DNA from: Coffea arabica
Lineage: Eukaryota > Streptophyta > Magnoliopsida > Gentianales > Rubiaceae
Direction of reading: 5' to 3'
Assembly: GCF_036785885.1 (NCBI RefSeq)
Contig: NC_092330.1
Location: forward strand, 4,126,525-4,190,524
DNA length: 64,000 nt
Shown here: positions 24,178-35,540 of the stretch, in pieces
Layout: each line of letters opens with the position of its first letter
Numbering within the stretch: the stretch's first letter is position 1
Made by a program: the position numbers and the translations under genes
The notes under the pieces: model-generated
What the model was told of the DNA's origin: nothing
Seen by the model: the letters and a program-made list of their open reading frames with translations, nothing else
The model's database searches: none

Positions 24178-27100
24178 TGTGACGACCCCACCTCCCCCTA
24201 AGGCGTACCAAAGGGTTCGGCGGACCGCTTGCCCAACTCTCGCCAGGACTCACTCACTATCTCAATCGAGTCATGTACACACATCCATGAATCATAAATA
24301 ATATCCGCAATTCAAGCTTATAATTTACATTGACAGAAATCGAAGTACAAAGCCTCAATACACCAAACTAGTTCAAAACGTATACAATCCAAGTACAACA
24401 TGTTCCATTCGAGGAATAGCGCGAGTACAAGACCAAAAGTCAAAAGTCAAAACAAAAGGCTACGCTAGTCTTTTACAAGTCTCACGCGTCACTCGTACCC
24501 CCTGTAAGGAAAACAAATAGCGTGGTGTGAGCTAAAAGCCCAGTGAGGTTCCAAATAGCAAATTGACCATTATTTATAAGTACTAGTTTTCGATATAGCA
24601 AAGTAACGAGCATGAAGAGTTCATAAAAGTGAGCAATAACACTTCAAGTAGCAATCTCAAAATGAGCGAGTGTAAAAGTTTTCAGAAGAAACAATAATCC
24701 AATAAATAATAATCATTCCAAAGCATAAGGATACGGATGGCTCTCAGGAGCCAACTTCCATTCATCATCAGAGCTTGATCACATAGTAGTTGACACTCCG
24801 TCAACTTTCAAGTAAAGGAGCCAATCCAGTAGAACACCACTTACACTACTCTCCGTCCACCATTCACACCCCCTACTGGACCCAAAATCCTCAATAAACA
24901 CGGGTGGTAATACTCGAGTATACCAATTAGTCGAGGAGATATCACTCCACTCGACAAAGCAAGAGACCCAGGGCTCGTTACCCAACCGACCAAGCCCCTG
25001 CCGGCTCGACTAGAGTAACTTGCCACAGGGTTTCTGGAATTCCAGGAAGTGCGCGCATCATAACAAGTATGTCAAGTCAATTGCAACAATAAACAAGTAT
25101 ATATCATGTAAGGGCAAGTGCGATAAAGTACACTCTTGCCCTAACAATTCACGCATGTGGCATGTAATCATATTGGCACGTATCAAGTACAAGTATCAAG
25201 TTCAATTCAGTATTTGAAAGCACTCACCAAAAGATATAGTGCTTTTACTGGTCACTTTCAGGTTATACTCCGAGTTCGGAGTCCAAATCTGCGATAAAAC
25301 TCAATTTGAGAACTTTGAAACATGACTAGAGTTCGAAACTTAGACGTTTCGTTCAATAAGAATCAAGAAATTGAAATTCACTCGGACAGTAGTCGTGAAA
25401 CACTTGCTCGCCTTTTTAAACAGTAAAACTTTGTAATATTTATACTTGAAATTGTCTTGCGAGTTGAAAGTACAAGGAAAACATACTTCGAGCAATCATT
25501 ATTTCATTTCTCAAGGGTACAAGTTCGTCCAAGTCCTAACGTATAACACTCAAGAAACATAGTGGCCAAGGTTCTCGCTAGTTCAAGTAATAAGTACTTA
25601 ACCTTCACTCAAGTCGCTAATATAGTTTTCTAGTCCTCGAGTAAAAATTCGGGCAGCATGCCCTTTGTGTTTACCTAATTTTCCAGCCTTTTAGGCTTCA
25701 TTGTTTTTCTCAAACACAGCCTAACATTATACATATCAGCAATTCATGTCAAGAGCCGTTCCATAGGCTCACAATATCATAATAACAAGAATCGTATTAA
25801 GTACAAGTGCAGAAATTCAATTTAGTTCAAAACAGATTTGACGTACAAATGCGGAAATAACATATCCGAGGCTACGCTTATCGGATTAAAACGAAACCTA
25901 TGCCGTTTCGAAGCTAAGACACAGAGATACAATATTCATGAAGGTCACTTAGTCCAGTTCCTAATGTAACTTAGTCAAATTCTCGAATTACTAAACCAGA
26001 AACCAATTCGTCGGCTGTTTAAACGCAGAACACTGTAATGAACATAACTCAGTGTACACAAGTCCGAATTAGGTGTTCTTAGATGTATTTTAAAGCCAAT
26101 TCAGAATACTACAACTTTCATGTTTTGACAAAAAGCTAAATCAGAAGGGATCCTAGTCAAAAAATGTGATAAACTGGACTTAACTGATCACACGGACTGC
26201 TTAGGAAATACTTAAAATAGTAAGGGTATTTTGGACTTTTCACATCCTACGTTGCTCCGATTGAGCTGAAATTTTGTAGGCACCTATAAAATGCCATTAT
26301 CTACAACTTTGCTTCTTTGACCTAAGGCCAATTCGGCCTCTATCATACAGATACAAATTCGGACAGAATGTTGAGCAAAATTTCCAGATTCTGAAATTTT
26401 GAGTTTCTAATGCAACTTTCCTTAATTTCTTGGTCCAATCACTACCAAAACACCTTATACAACCTCAATTGCAACATATAAGCATTATACAACAATTTGG
26501 GCAGAATTTTCACAAGCCCTAGTTCATCAAATAAATTGGGGAAAAACCTCTAAAACATGCTAATCATCCATGATTCCACCACTATAATCAAACTACTAAA
26601 CTTAATTTAACAAAATTGAAAGCAAAACTTAGAGAGATAAGCTCTCTTACCTTGAATAGAGGTCACAAAGAGTAGCCCAAGCTTCCTCCTTCCAAAAACT
26701 TACCACAAATCACCACCTAGTCACTCAAGAACAAGTTTAATCGGTTTACTTTGTTTATTTTCTCACTAAGTTGTTGGATTTGAAGATGAAATGAAGAAAT
26801 TTCTCTCTTGTCCTTCCCCTCTCTCTCTCTCAGCTCCTTGGCAGAAATATGAAGAGAAATGGAGCTTAGTTGCCTTATAATAAAGCAAGAGGATTAGGAC
26901 TAATGGTGTCCACAAATTGGGCAAACACTTGGACTAATCTTGGCCACAAAATTTTCTCTTTCTTTCCCCTTGCATATGAACCACAATTTCGGTCAAGCTT
27001 GCTGCCAAGAGAGAAGATATTTTGCTCAAGTTCAATAAATTTGTTTGGTAAGCAAAAATGGTGGTCAAGTGGTGCGTTCAAACGGTAGTGCGCGGGACCC

Positions 27101-27629
27101 GCCGGTTCGCGCCGTTTTTCTTAAAACTCACGTACTAGGGTTTTTACTTCCCATTCACTAACCTTATATCATTGCTACTACTCACATATTATTTCTCACT
27201 TAAAAGTCACTTTTAATCACCCAATTTGGTCCTTGCTCCGTACCGAAAATTCATCCGGCGGAAAATCGCGAAAACCCTAATTTTGCTCCAAACTTGAAAC
27301 CGAAAAATAAAACCCTACTTTCTAGATTCATTTGCACTTATTATGGAATAATTGGATAGTAGGGCTTTAATAAATGATAATTTTCAACTAAAAGGAAATT
27401 TTTTAAGAAAACATGAGGAATTTTTTCAATTCCAGTAATTAAAATTAGGGTTTCAATTAAAATAGGTGAGATTTAGGAAAACCGGTTAGTCACAAGTAAA
27501 CTAGGGTTTTTGACTAAAAAATTAGGGTTTCTAGTCTTTTAAAACAAAATAAGGTTTTAAATCAAACCCCAAAGAAATACACTTTAATATTTTCTTCACA
27601 AACAACCTCCTAATATTCGGGATGTTACA
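24178..27629 (-). repeat. 3' LTR of the gag-only element
   Basis: 3,452 bp, the same length as the partner LTR at 29594-33045. It contains the palindrome ATACTCGAGTAT at 24910-24921 and a CCTGTAAGGAAAACAAAT motif near 24501. Short open frames inside (for example 24841-25026 and 26870-27088) are duplicated in the partner and look non-coding. Confidence 0.93.
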
Positions 27630-27643
27630 ATCTCCCCTCCTTA
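27630..27643 (-). other. Polypurine tract
   Basis: The minus strand reads AAGGAGGGGAGAT directly before the 3' LTR, where plus-strand DNA synthesis of the retroelement would be primed. Confidence 0.8.
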
Positions 27644-27731
27644 AAAGAATTTCGTTCTCGAAATTCATACATGCACTTCGAATAACGTAGGGTATTTTCC
27701 TTATATATTCGTTTCCGGCTCTCAGGTCGCA

Positions 27732-29006
27732 CTATAGCCAAAACTTAGTTAAACAATAGAAATTACGAATCGTACCTTCTACTATCTCTGTTGGTTCAGG
27801 TACTGCCTGTTGGTTCAAGGCATACGCTCTAGCCGGCACTCTTGGCTTAGTTCCTCCTACACTTGCTTGTTCAGGGTTTAGGCGTGATCTACGGGGATAG
27901 GTTGCAAGTTGGTGCTCGGTGCTACCACACCATAAACATTTTCCCGCTTTTCGCCAACAATCACTCTCCACATGATTGGCCTTCCCACAGTACCCACAAG
28001 ATACTTGAGGGGCTGAGGTCTGACCTCCTTGTGAGGTACCTCTTGCTTGGCCCCAGCCACGCGAAGCTCCTCTTGGAGTACTTTCCTTAACCGTCCTTGA
28101 AATTTTCTCACTACCATCTTCTCGACCTAACTTAGAAGGTGACATATCTAAATCACTTTGTCCTTGCCTTTGACTTCCACCAGGCGCACCTCTCCTTTTT
28201 GCATGGAAAGCTCTCACTTGTGCCCTAGCAGTCTCTATCCTCAAGGCTTTCTCCAGAACCTCTGTGAATGTATTAATTTGGACCGCCGCTAAGGCTTCTT
28301 GTAACTCCACGTTCAGTCCTTGTATGAACCTCCGTACTTTTCTTTGTTCTGTAGCTATCAGTTCGGGAGCAAATTTGGACAACTTTGTAAACTGAGTCTC
28401 ATACTCAGTTACACTCAACATCCCCTGACGGAGTTTAATGAATTCGTCCTCTCTCTTCTCCTGGACGATGGGTGGAAGGTTTTTTTCGTTGAAATCCCGT
28501 ACAAAGTTTAGCCAAGTCCATGCAGTTCCTTCTCTCTCCTACTTGACCCTCACTACATTCCACCAGGCCCTAGCTGGCCCCTCGAACTGAAATACAGCGA
28601 ATTGGACTTGTCTCTCCTCCGTATAGTTTAGGGCAGCAAAAATATTTATCATGGCCTCCAGCCATTTCTCAGCCTCATACGGGTCTGGCCCTCCTAAAAA
28701 CTTGGGTGGGGAGAACTTTTGGAATCTCTCCAAAGCTCTATCCTGCCCCATATCGGGGTCCCGAGATTGGTTTACAGGGGCTTGACCCTGTTGTTCCACT
28801 AAACGGGCCAGAATATTAGTCATTTGCTGGATAGCAGTTGCCACTTGATCTCCCCCTGTAGCTTGGGGTTCAGGTTGTGGCTCAACCGTTGCCTCTCTTT
28901 CCTCTCTCGATTCTCGTACCGGTTCCTGGGCTTGTCTACCCCCACGGCTACGACTAGGACCGCGTCCTCGATTAGTTCCCCTAGCTTGACTTCTTCTACC
29001 CTCCAT
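27732..29006 (-). pseudogene. Gag of the long-LTR gypsy element, one premature stop
   Basis: Starts at ATG 29006. The N-terminus is Arg/Gly-rich (RGRGPSRSRGGR), followed by the capsid-like retrotransposon-gag domain (FSPPKFLGGPDPYEAEKWLE, then FQFEGPARAWW, then SVTEYETQFTKLSKFAPE) and a zinc knuckle CGYCGKANHVESDC. A second knuckle-like C-LWC...EHQL follows. One in-frame TAG at 28541-28539 falls where the family usually has Trp (after WWNVVRVK); the frame continues on both sides to 27732. The protein ends after EIVEGTI, just where a protease domain would begin, with an unrelated tail. It would package element RNA in particles if translated through the stop. Confidence 0.85.
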
Positions 29007-29579
29007 GGTTCGTAGCGAATCAACTATAACAATATAACCAACTAATCAATAATAGAATATAGCCACTAAGTAACTATATAAATATCAACAGCACAAAACA
29101 GAATAATGCAAATCATAAACCCCTCTAAATCATAAAACAAGGCAATACAACACATTCGATCAAAACAAGTCACATAACTTATAGACCATTAACCCTAGGT
29201 ATCGCTCAGGCACTACACTTAATCAAGGCTCGAAACACGTGAATAAGAAGGATCCCAAATCCCATGAATATTTTCAATATTTTTCAAGTCCAGACTACTC
29301 GCATTCCCTGTGCCTTTGTTTTCACCATCCAAACTTATCCGAATATTACACGAGATCTCAACTGATCGTAAAGATGTCACTCTTTGGTATTCGGGGACAA
29401 GAATCCGAAAATATGATAATTCACCACTCAAGCTGGCCAGGCTCAAGAGCAAATCACCCGTATTAGAGATTCCTACCCAACATACATATCTAAGGTTCCC
29501 AACAATAGACAATTGTTCCATACTTAACAAGTCAATCCCCACAGTCCGAGAACCCTCTCCCGGCACGAGCTCAATAGGA

Positions 29580-29591
29580 GCTCTGATACCA
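29580..29591 (-). other. Primer-binding site, initiator Met tRNA
   Basis: The minus strand reads TGGTATCAGAGC two bases after the 5' LTR end, complementary to the 3' end of plant initiator Met tRNA. Confidence 0.9.
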
Positions 29592-29593
29592 TC

Positions 29594-32500
29594 TGTGACG
29601 ACCCCACCTCCCCCTAAGGCGTACCAAAGGGTTCGGCGGACCGCCTGCCCAACTCTCGCCAGGACTCACTCACTATTTCAATCGAGTCATGTACACACAT
29701 CCATGAATCATAAATAATATCCGCAATTCAAGCTTATAATTTACATTGACAGAAATCGAAGTACAAAGCCTCAATACACCAAACTAGTTCAAAACGTATA
29801 CAATCCAAGTACAACATGTTCCATTCGAGGAATAGCGCGAGTACAAGACCAAAAGTCAAAAGTCAAAACAAAAGGCTACGCTAGTCTTTTACAAGTCTCA
29901 CGCGTCACTCGTACTCCCTGTAAGGAAAACAAATAGCGTGGTGTGAGCTAAAAGCCCAGTGAGGTTCCAAATAGCAAATTGACCATTATTTATAAGTACT
30001 AGTTTTCGATATAGCAAAGTAACGAGCATGAAGAGTTCATAAAAGTGAGCAATAACACTTCAAGTAGCAATCTCAAAATGAGCGAGTGTAAAAGTTTTCA
30101 GAAGAAACAATAATCCAATAAACAATAATCATTCCAAAGCATAAGGATACGGATGGCTCTCAGGAGCCAACTTCCATTCATCATCAGAGCTTGATCACAT
30201 AGTAGTTGACACTCCGTCAACTTTCAAGTAAAGGAGCCAATCCAGTAGAACACCACTTACACTACTCTACGTCCACCATTCACACCCCCTACTGGGCCCA
30301 AAATTCTCAATAAACACGGGTGGTAATACTCGAGTATACCAATTAGTCGAGGAGATATCACTCCACTCGACAAAGCAAGAGACCCAGGGCTCGTTACCCA
30401 ACCGACCAAGCCCCTGCCGGCTCGACTAGAGTAACTTGCCACAGGGTTTCTGGAATTCCAGGAAGTGCGCGCATCATAACAAGTATGTCAAGTCAATTGC
30501 AACAATAAACAAGTATATATCATGTAAGGGCAAGTGCGATAAAGTACACTCTTGCCCTAACAATTCACGCATGTGGCATGTAATCATATTGGCACGTATC
30601 AAGTACAAGTATCAAGTTCAATTCAGTATTTGAAAGCACTCACCAAAAGATATAGTGCTTTTACTGGTCACTTTCAGGTTATACTCCGAGTTCGGAGTCC
30701 AAATCTGCGATAAAACTCAATTTGAGAACTTTGAAACATGACTAGAGTTCGAAACTTAGACGTTTCGTTCAATAAGAATCAAGAAATTGAAATTCACTCG
30801 GACAGTAGTCGTGAAACACTTGCTCGCCTTTTTAAACAGTAAAACTTTGTAATATTTATACTTGAAATTGTCTTGCGAGTTGAAAGTACAAGGAAAACAT
30901 ACTTCGAGCAATCATTATTTCATTTCTCAAGGGTACAAGTTCGTCCAAGTCCTAACGTATAACACTCAAGAAACATAGTGGCCAAGGTTCTCGCTAGTTC
31001 AAGTAATAAGTACTTAACCTTCACTCAAGTCGCTAATATAGTTTTCTAGTCCTCGAGTAAAAATTCGGGCAGCATGCCCTTTGTGTTTACCTAATTTTCC
31101 AGCCTTTTAGGCTTCATTGTTTTTCTCAAACACAACCCAACATTATACATATCAGCAATTCATGTCAAGAGCCGTTCCATAGGCTCACAATATCATAATA
31201 ACAAGAATCGTATTAAGTACAAGTGCAGAAATTCAATTTAGTTCAAAACAGATTTGACGTACAAATGCGGAAATAACATATCCGAGGCTACGCTTATCGG
31301 ATTAAAACGAAACCTATGCCGTTTCGAAGCTAAGACACAGAGCTACAATATTCATGAAGGTCACTTAGTCCAGTTCCTAATGTAACTTAGTCAAATTCTC
31401 GAATTACTAAACCAGAAACCAATTCGTCGGCTGTTTAAACGCAGAACACTGTAATGAACATAACTCAGTATACACAAGTCCGAATTAGGTGTTCTTAGAT
31501 GTATTTTAAAGCCAATTCAGAATACTACAACTTTCATGTTTTGACAAAAAGCTAAATCAGAAGGGATCCTAGTAAAAAAATGTGATAAACTGGACTTAAC
31601 TGATCACACGGACTGCTTAGGAAATACTTAAAACAGTAAGGGTATTTTGGACTTTTCACATCCTACGTTGCTCCGATTGAGCTGAAATTTTGTAGGCACC
31701 TATAAAATGCCATTCTCTACAACTTGTCTTCTTTGACCTAAGGCCAATTCGGCCTCTATCATACAGATACAAATTCGGACAGAATGTTGAGCAAAATTTC
31801 CAGATTTTGAAATTTTGAGTTTCTAATGCAACTTTCCTTAATTTCTTGGTCCAATCACTACCAAAACACCTTATACAACCTCAATTGCAACATATAAGCA
31901 TTATACAACAATTTGGGCAGAATTTCCACAAGCCCTAGTTCATCAAATAAATTGGGGAAAAACCTCTAAAACATGCTAATCATCCATGATTCCACCACTA
32001 TAATCAAACTACTAAACTTAATTTAACAAAATTGAAAGCAAAACTTAGAGAGATAAGCTCTCTTACCTTGAATAGAGGTCACAAAGAGTAGCCCAAGCTT
32101 CCTCCTTCCAAAAACTTACCACAAATCACCACCTAGTCACTCAAGAACAAGTTTAATCGGTTTACTTTGTTTATTTTCTCACTAAGTTGTTGGATTTGAA
32201 GATGAAATGAAGAAATTTCTCTCTTGTCCTTCCCCTCTCTCTCTCTCAGCTCCTTGGCAGAAACATGAAGAGAAATGGAGCTTAGTTGCCTTATAATAAA
32301 GCAAGAGGATTAGGACTAATGGTGTCCACAAATTGGGCAAACACTTGGACTAATCTTGGCCACAAAATTTTCTCTTTCTTTCCCCTTGCATATGAACCAC
32401 AATTTCGGTCAAGCTTGCTGCCAAGAGAGAAGATATTTTACTCAAGTTCAATAAATTTGTTTGGTAAGCAAAAATGGTGGTCAAGTGGTGCGTTCAAACG

Positions 32501-33045
32501 GTAGTGCGCGGGACCCGCCGGTTCGTGCCGTTTTTCTTAAAACTCACGTACTAGGGTTTTTACTTCCCATTCACTAACCTTATATCAATGCTACTACTCA
32601 CATATTATTTCTCACTTAAAAGTCACTTTTAATCACCCAATTTGGTCCTTGCTCCGTACCGAAAATTCATCCGGCGGAAAATCGCGAAAACCCTAATTTT
32701 GCTCCAAACTTGAAACCGAAGAATAAAACCCTACTTTCTAGATTCATTTGCACTTATTATGGAATAATTGGATAGTAGGGCTTTAATAAATGATAATTTT
32801 CAACTAAAAGGAAATTTTTTAAGAAAACGTGAGGAATTTTTCCAATTCCAGTAATTAAAATTAGGGTTTCAATTAAAATAGGAGAGATTTAGGAAAACCG
32901 GTTAGTCACAAGTAAACTAGGGTTTTTGACTAAAAAATTAGGGTTTCTAGTCTTTTAAAACAAAATAAGGTTTTAAATCAAACCCCAAAGAAATACACTT
33001 TAATATTTTCTTCACAAACAACCTCCTAATATTCAGGATATTACA
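29594..33045 (-). repeat. 5' LTR of the gag-only element
   Basis: 3,452 bp, nearly identical to 24178-27629. It carries the shared palindrome ATACTCGAGTAT at 30326-30337 and the CCTGTAAGGAAAAC motif near 29917. It should contain the element promoter, but I could not place a clear TATA box. Confidence 0.93.
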
Positions 33046-33050
33046 TAATA

Positions 33051-33636
33051 TATTTTACAGGTTTTAATTTGTTGCACTTGTCCTATGTAGGCATCTGGGC
33101 CTGCCCAGGTTTAATTCACCCATCCATTCCCTTGAATCAAGAGACACTTCATCTTGGACATTTCCAGATGAGGTAATTGATGAAATCACTTCATCTGTTT
33201 CTCAACTCGAAATAGCCGATATCTCAATAAAAGATATGACTTGTGATTGATGAATTGATGTGACTACCAGCTACCTTATTACTTAGACCTGCATCTAACA
33301 CCGCTACTCTAGGCTGTCTCATGATGTCTGACAATAGGCAGACCTCATCATTCCATTCACAGACCTCTCCACTATAAATACCCATTCATCACTCACAAAT
33401 GAGATACGCAATCTCACTCATGCATTCAACTCCCGAACTACTTCTACCTTTAGCATCGAAGTGAGACCAGAGGACAAAGCCCCAACCACTTGGTATTTTA
33501 CAGGTGAGTTCGTTTATTGATAACTTCGACTCATCCGCCAAGAACTCGCCTCGTCAATTGGCCTCGTTTGTAAAAATGACTTTATTTTTCTTAATCATGA
33601 TACCTACCTGATCCAAAAGTAGAAGAGCTTCTCAGA
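33051..33636. other. Junction of Athila-like remnant and Tat-like 5' region
   Basis: The first roughly 60 bases continue the Athila-like gag on the minus strand. From about 33300 the plus strand looks like the 5' LTR/leader of the Tat-like gypsy, with a TATA-like box and a gag frame downstream. The exact boundary and PBS are not resolved. Confidence 0.45.
33373..33380 (+). promoter_or_regulatory. TATA-like box of the Tat-like element
   Basis: TATAAATA upstream of the gag region, in a likely LTR segment. The position fits a retroelement promoter; there is no direct evidence of use. Confidence 0.45.
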
Positions 33637-34789
33637 GTGACACCGAGGCAGATGCAAATAACCATGGAACTGATTAACAAGTTGAGGAATAGAGACAAGA
33701 TCCTAGATCCACGAATAAAGAGGCACTCACCAAAATGGTCAAGTTTATGGTCGAGAATCCCAATATCTTTGAAGATTTGGAGCGATACTTTAAGAGGAAG
33801 GGAAAGAGAAGGCCGAATAATCCAAATTGAAGCCTGTCGCCTCCCCCGAGATTTTGTGAGAGGAAGAATTAGATAGCCATCATCTAAGATGAAACTACTC
33901 CCAGCGTACTCCTTCAAAACCTACCTCTAAATTGGTGTCTATCTTCAAAGTCTTTTTTCAAGTTCTATTCGGAATGCGAGTAGAAAGCATGTCGAAGCAC
34001 CATGCTGGGTTCACTACTGACTATATGAAGACTCCACCCTTCACCGATAAGATAAACGACAATTTAGTTTCTCCAAACTTTAAACTCCCCATCTTACAAC
34101 CTTATGATGAATGAGGTGACGATGAGAATTATATTCAAACCTTCATCTCGGCTTTTCGTTTGTATTGTGTACTCGATTGGATCATATGCCGAGCCTTTCC
34201 AGTCTTTCTTCAAAGTATTGCCCGAAAATGGTTCTGAAGTCTAAAATCTAGGAGCATATCTCTTTGGAAGAATGAATGGATAGATTTGTGGATAGATTCG
34301 TCTCGTTTCATCCAATAATCAAGATGTCGACACATTTGATGAGCATACATCAAGCACCTGATGAATCGTTGCGCTCATACCTTCAGAGGTAGAATGCAGA
34401 AAATTTTCAAATTCTTGACTCAGATGAGCAAGTAACCATCGCGGCTTTCACCAATGGGTTGAGAGTTGGGATCTTCAATACCAAAGTATATTAGAAATAT
34501 CCTCAAACCTTATGCAAACTTTGGAAAAGAGTTGACAAAGGTATCCAAGGAGTTCGATAGAATAGCTAAAGGAAAGTCCCCAATTGCTGAGACTGAACTG
34601 ACACCTCGCACCACAACTCAATCACATATACTTGCTATTATGGAGCAACATAACCTAGACAGATCTCCATCTAAGATAATTAGGAAGAGAGAGGACAGGA
34701 ATGCGAATCTCTTTTGTGCCTATCATATTGATATTGGATACAAGACTAAGAATTGTAATGATTTGAATAAGAAAATTCAGAACTCCTAA
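33637..34789 (+). pseudogene. Tat-like gypsy gag, broken
   Basis: Frames at 33637-33876, 33932-34114 and 34466-34789, plus the frameshifted parts between, match the retrotransposon-gag pattern: PPFTDKINDNLVSPNFKLP, then YDE, FISAFRLYC, CRAFPVFLQSIARKWF, and YLQR-NAENFQILDSDEQ. A cysteine/histidine segment FCAYHIDIGYKT-NC near 34717-34760 is the degraded zinc-knuckle region. Several stops and frameshifts make it inactive. Confidence 0.75.
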
Positions 34790-34859
34790 AACAAGGTTAT
34801 TTCAAGCAATACGCCAAGAATGGAGCAAAACATCAAGAAAAGACGCGATCAAAGGGAAT

Positions 34860-35248
34860 ATGACAAGTCCTCAAGATTATAGGCCTAACGTAATTGATGT
34901 AATTGACACTATCTTTGGTGAACCAACTAATAAGGATAGCCAAAATTTTAGGAAGAGAAAATATCGACAATCTGATTCAGACCATGGAGCCGAGTTTCCA
35001 TCTTACCCAAGTGGTTACTTATGGTCCAAATGACCTAGTGCCAACAACATCAAGTAATCACGAAATATTGGTCATTGATGAACGCATCGATAATTTTATC
35101 ATTAAAAAGCATATATTGATTCCGAAAATTCGGTAGACGTCTTATATTACCAAACTTTCAAAAGATTGCAATTGAAAAACAAACAGTTAGCCCCAATTCA
35201 AGCTCTCTTAGTTGGGTTAGATGAACATGTCATCTATCCTGAAGATAT
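34860..35248 (+). pseudogene. Tat-like gypsy gag-pro spacer and protease start, broken
   Basis: Continues the gypsy reading with VIDTIFGEPTNKDSQ near 34895, changes frame, and stops abruptly at the copia LTR (35249). The protease reading resumes at 43519 on the far side of the copia element. Confidence 0.55.
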
Positions 35249-35494
35249 TATTGAAAATCTAGAATATCTTTTCTGTACGGCTATAAATTCTATGTATATC
35301 TCATGATTTCTACTATATTTTAGAATAGAATAATTCACTCCTAATGTATTTTTAGGATAGAATAAATTAGTTCCTAATTTTTAGGAGATTACAGATTTCA
35401 TAGAATTGACAATTGTTAAATTCCATTTGTATAAATATTGTATAGAGTCTAGAACAAAATAGATAACAGAACAATTCAGTTTTCTTTTTGTTCA
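35249..35494 (+). repeat. Copia 5' LTR
   Basis: 246 bp ending in TTTTTGTTCA, directly followed by the PBS. It aligns along its whole length with 43277-43518, sharing AGAATATCTTTTCTGTA, CTCCTAATGTATTTT and GAACAAAATAGATAACAG. Confidence 0.9.
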
Positions 35495-35505
35495 TGGTAT
35501 CAGAG
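35495..35505 (+). other. Copia primer-binding site
   Basis: TGGTATCAGAG immediately after the 5' LTR, complementary to initiator Met tRNA. Confidence 0.85.
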
Positions 35506-35540
35506 TTTTTGCTCTTGGGACCTCTTCTTGTCAGTCTTCA

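Larger units (their letters stand above)
24178..33045 (-). mobile_element. Gag-only long-LTR gypsy element (Del/Tekay-like), nested
   Basis: Two 3,452-bp LTRs (24178-27629 and 29594-33045) face the minus strand, with TG...CA ends (TGTAACATCC...GTCGTCACA in element sense) and a 5-bp target duplication TAATA (24173-24177 and 33046-33050). The internal region is only 1,964 bp: a PBS for initiator Met tRNA, gag, a residual 3' tip of pol and a PPT. Protease, RT, RNase H and integrase are absent, so it must move with enzymes from a relative. By eye the LTRs differ at about 25-30 positions (near 99% identity), so the insertion is recent. It lies in an Athila-like gag. The Del/Tekay label rests on LTR length, PBS and pol 3' end, and is inference. 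Confidence 0.88.

Noticed and set aside
25020..27088. Several 60-72 codon frames that recur at 30257-32504
   Set aside because: They are copied because the two LTRs are copies; no protein motif and weak codon pattern.
29219..29717. Open frames of 115 and 135 codons between gag and the 5' LTR
   Set aside because: They overlap the leader, PBS and LTR edge, and show no motif.
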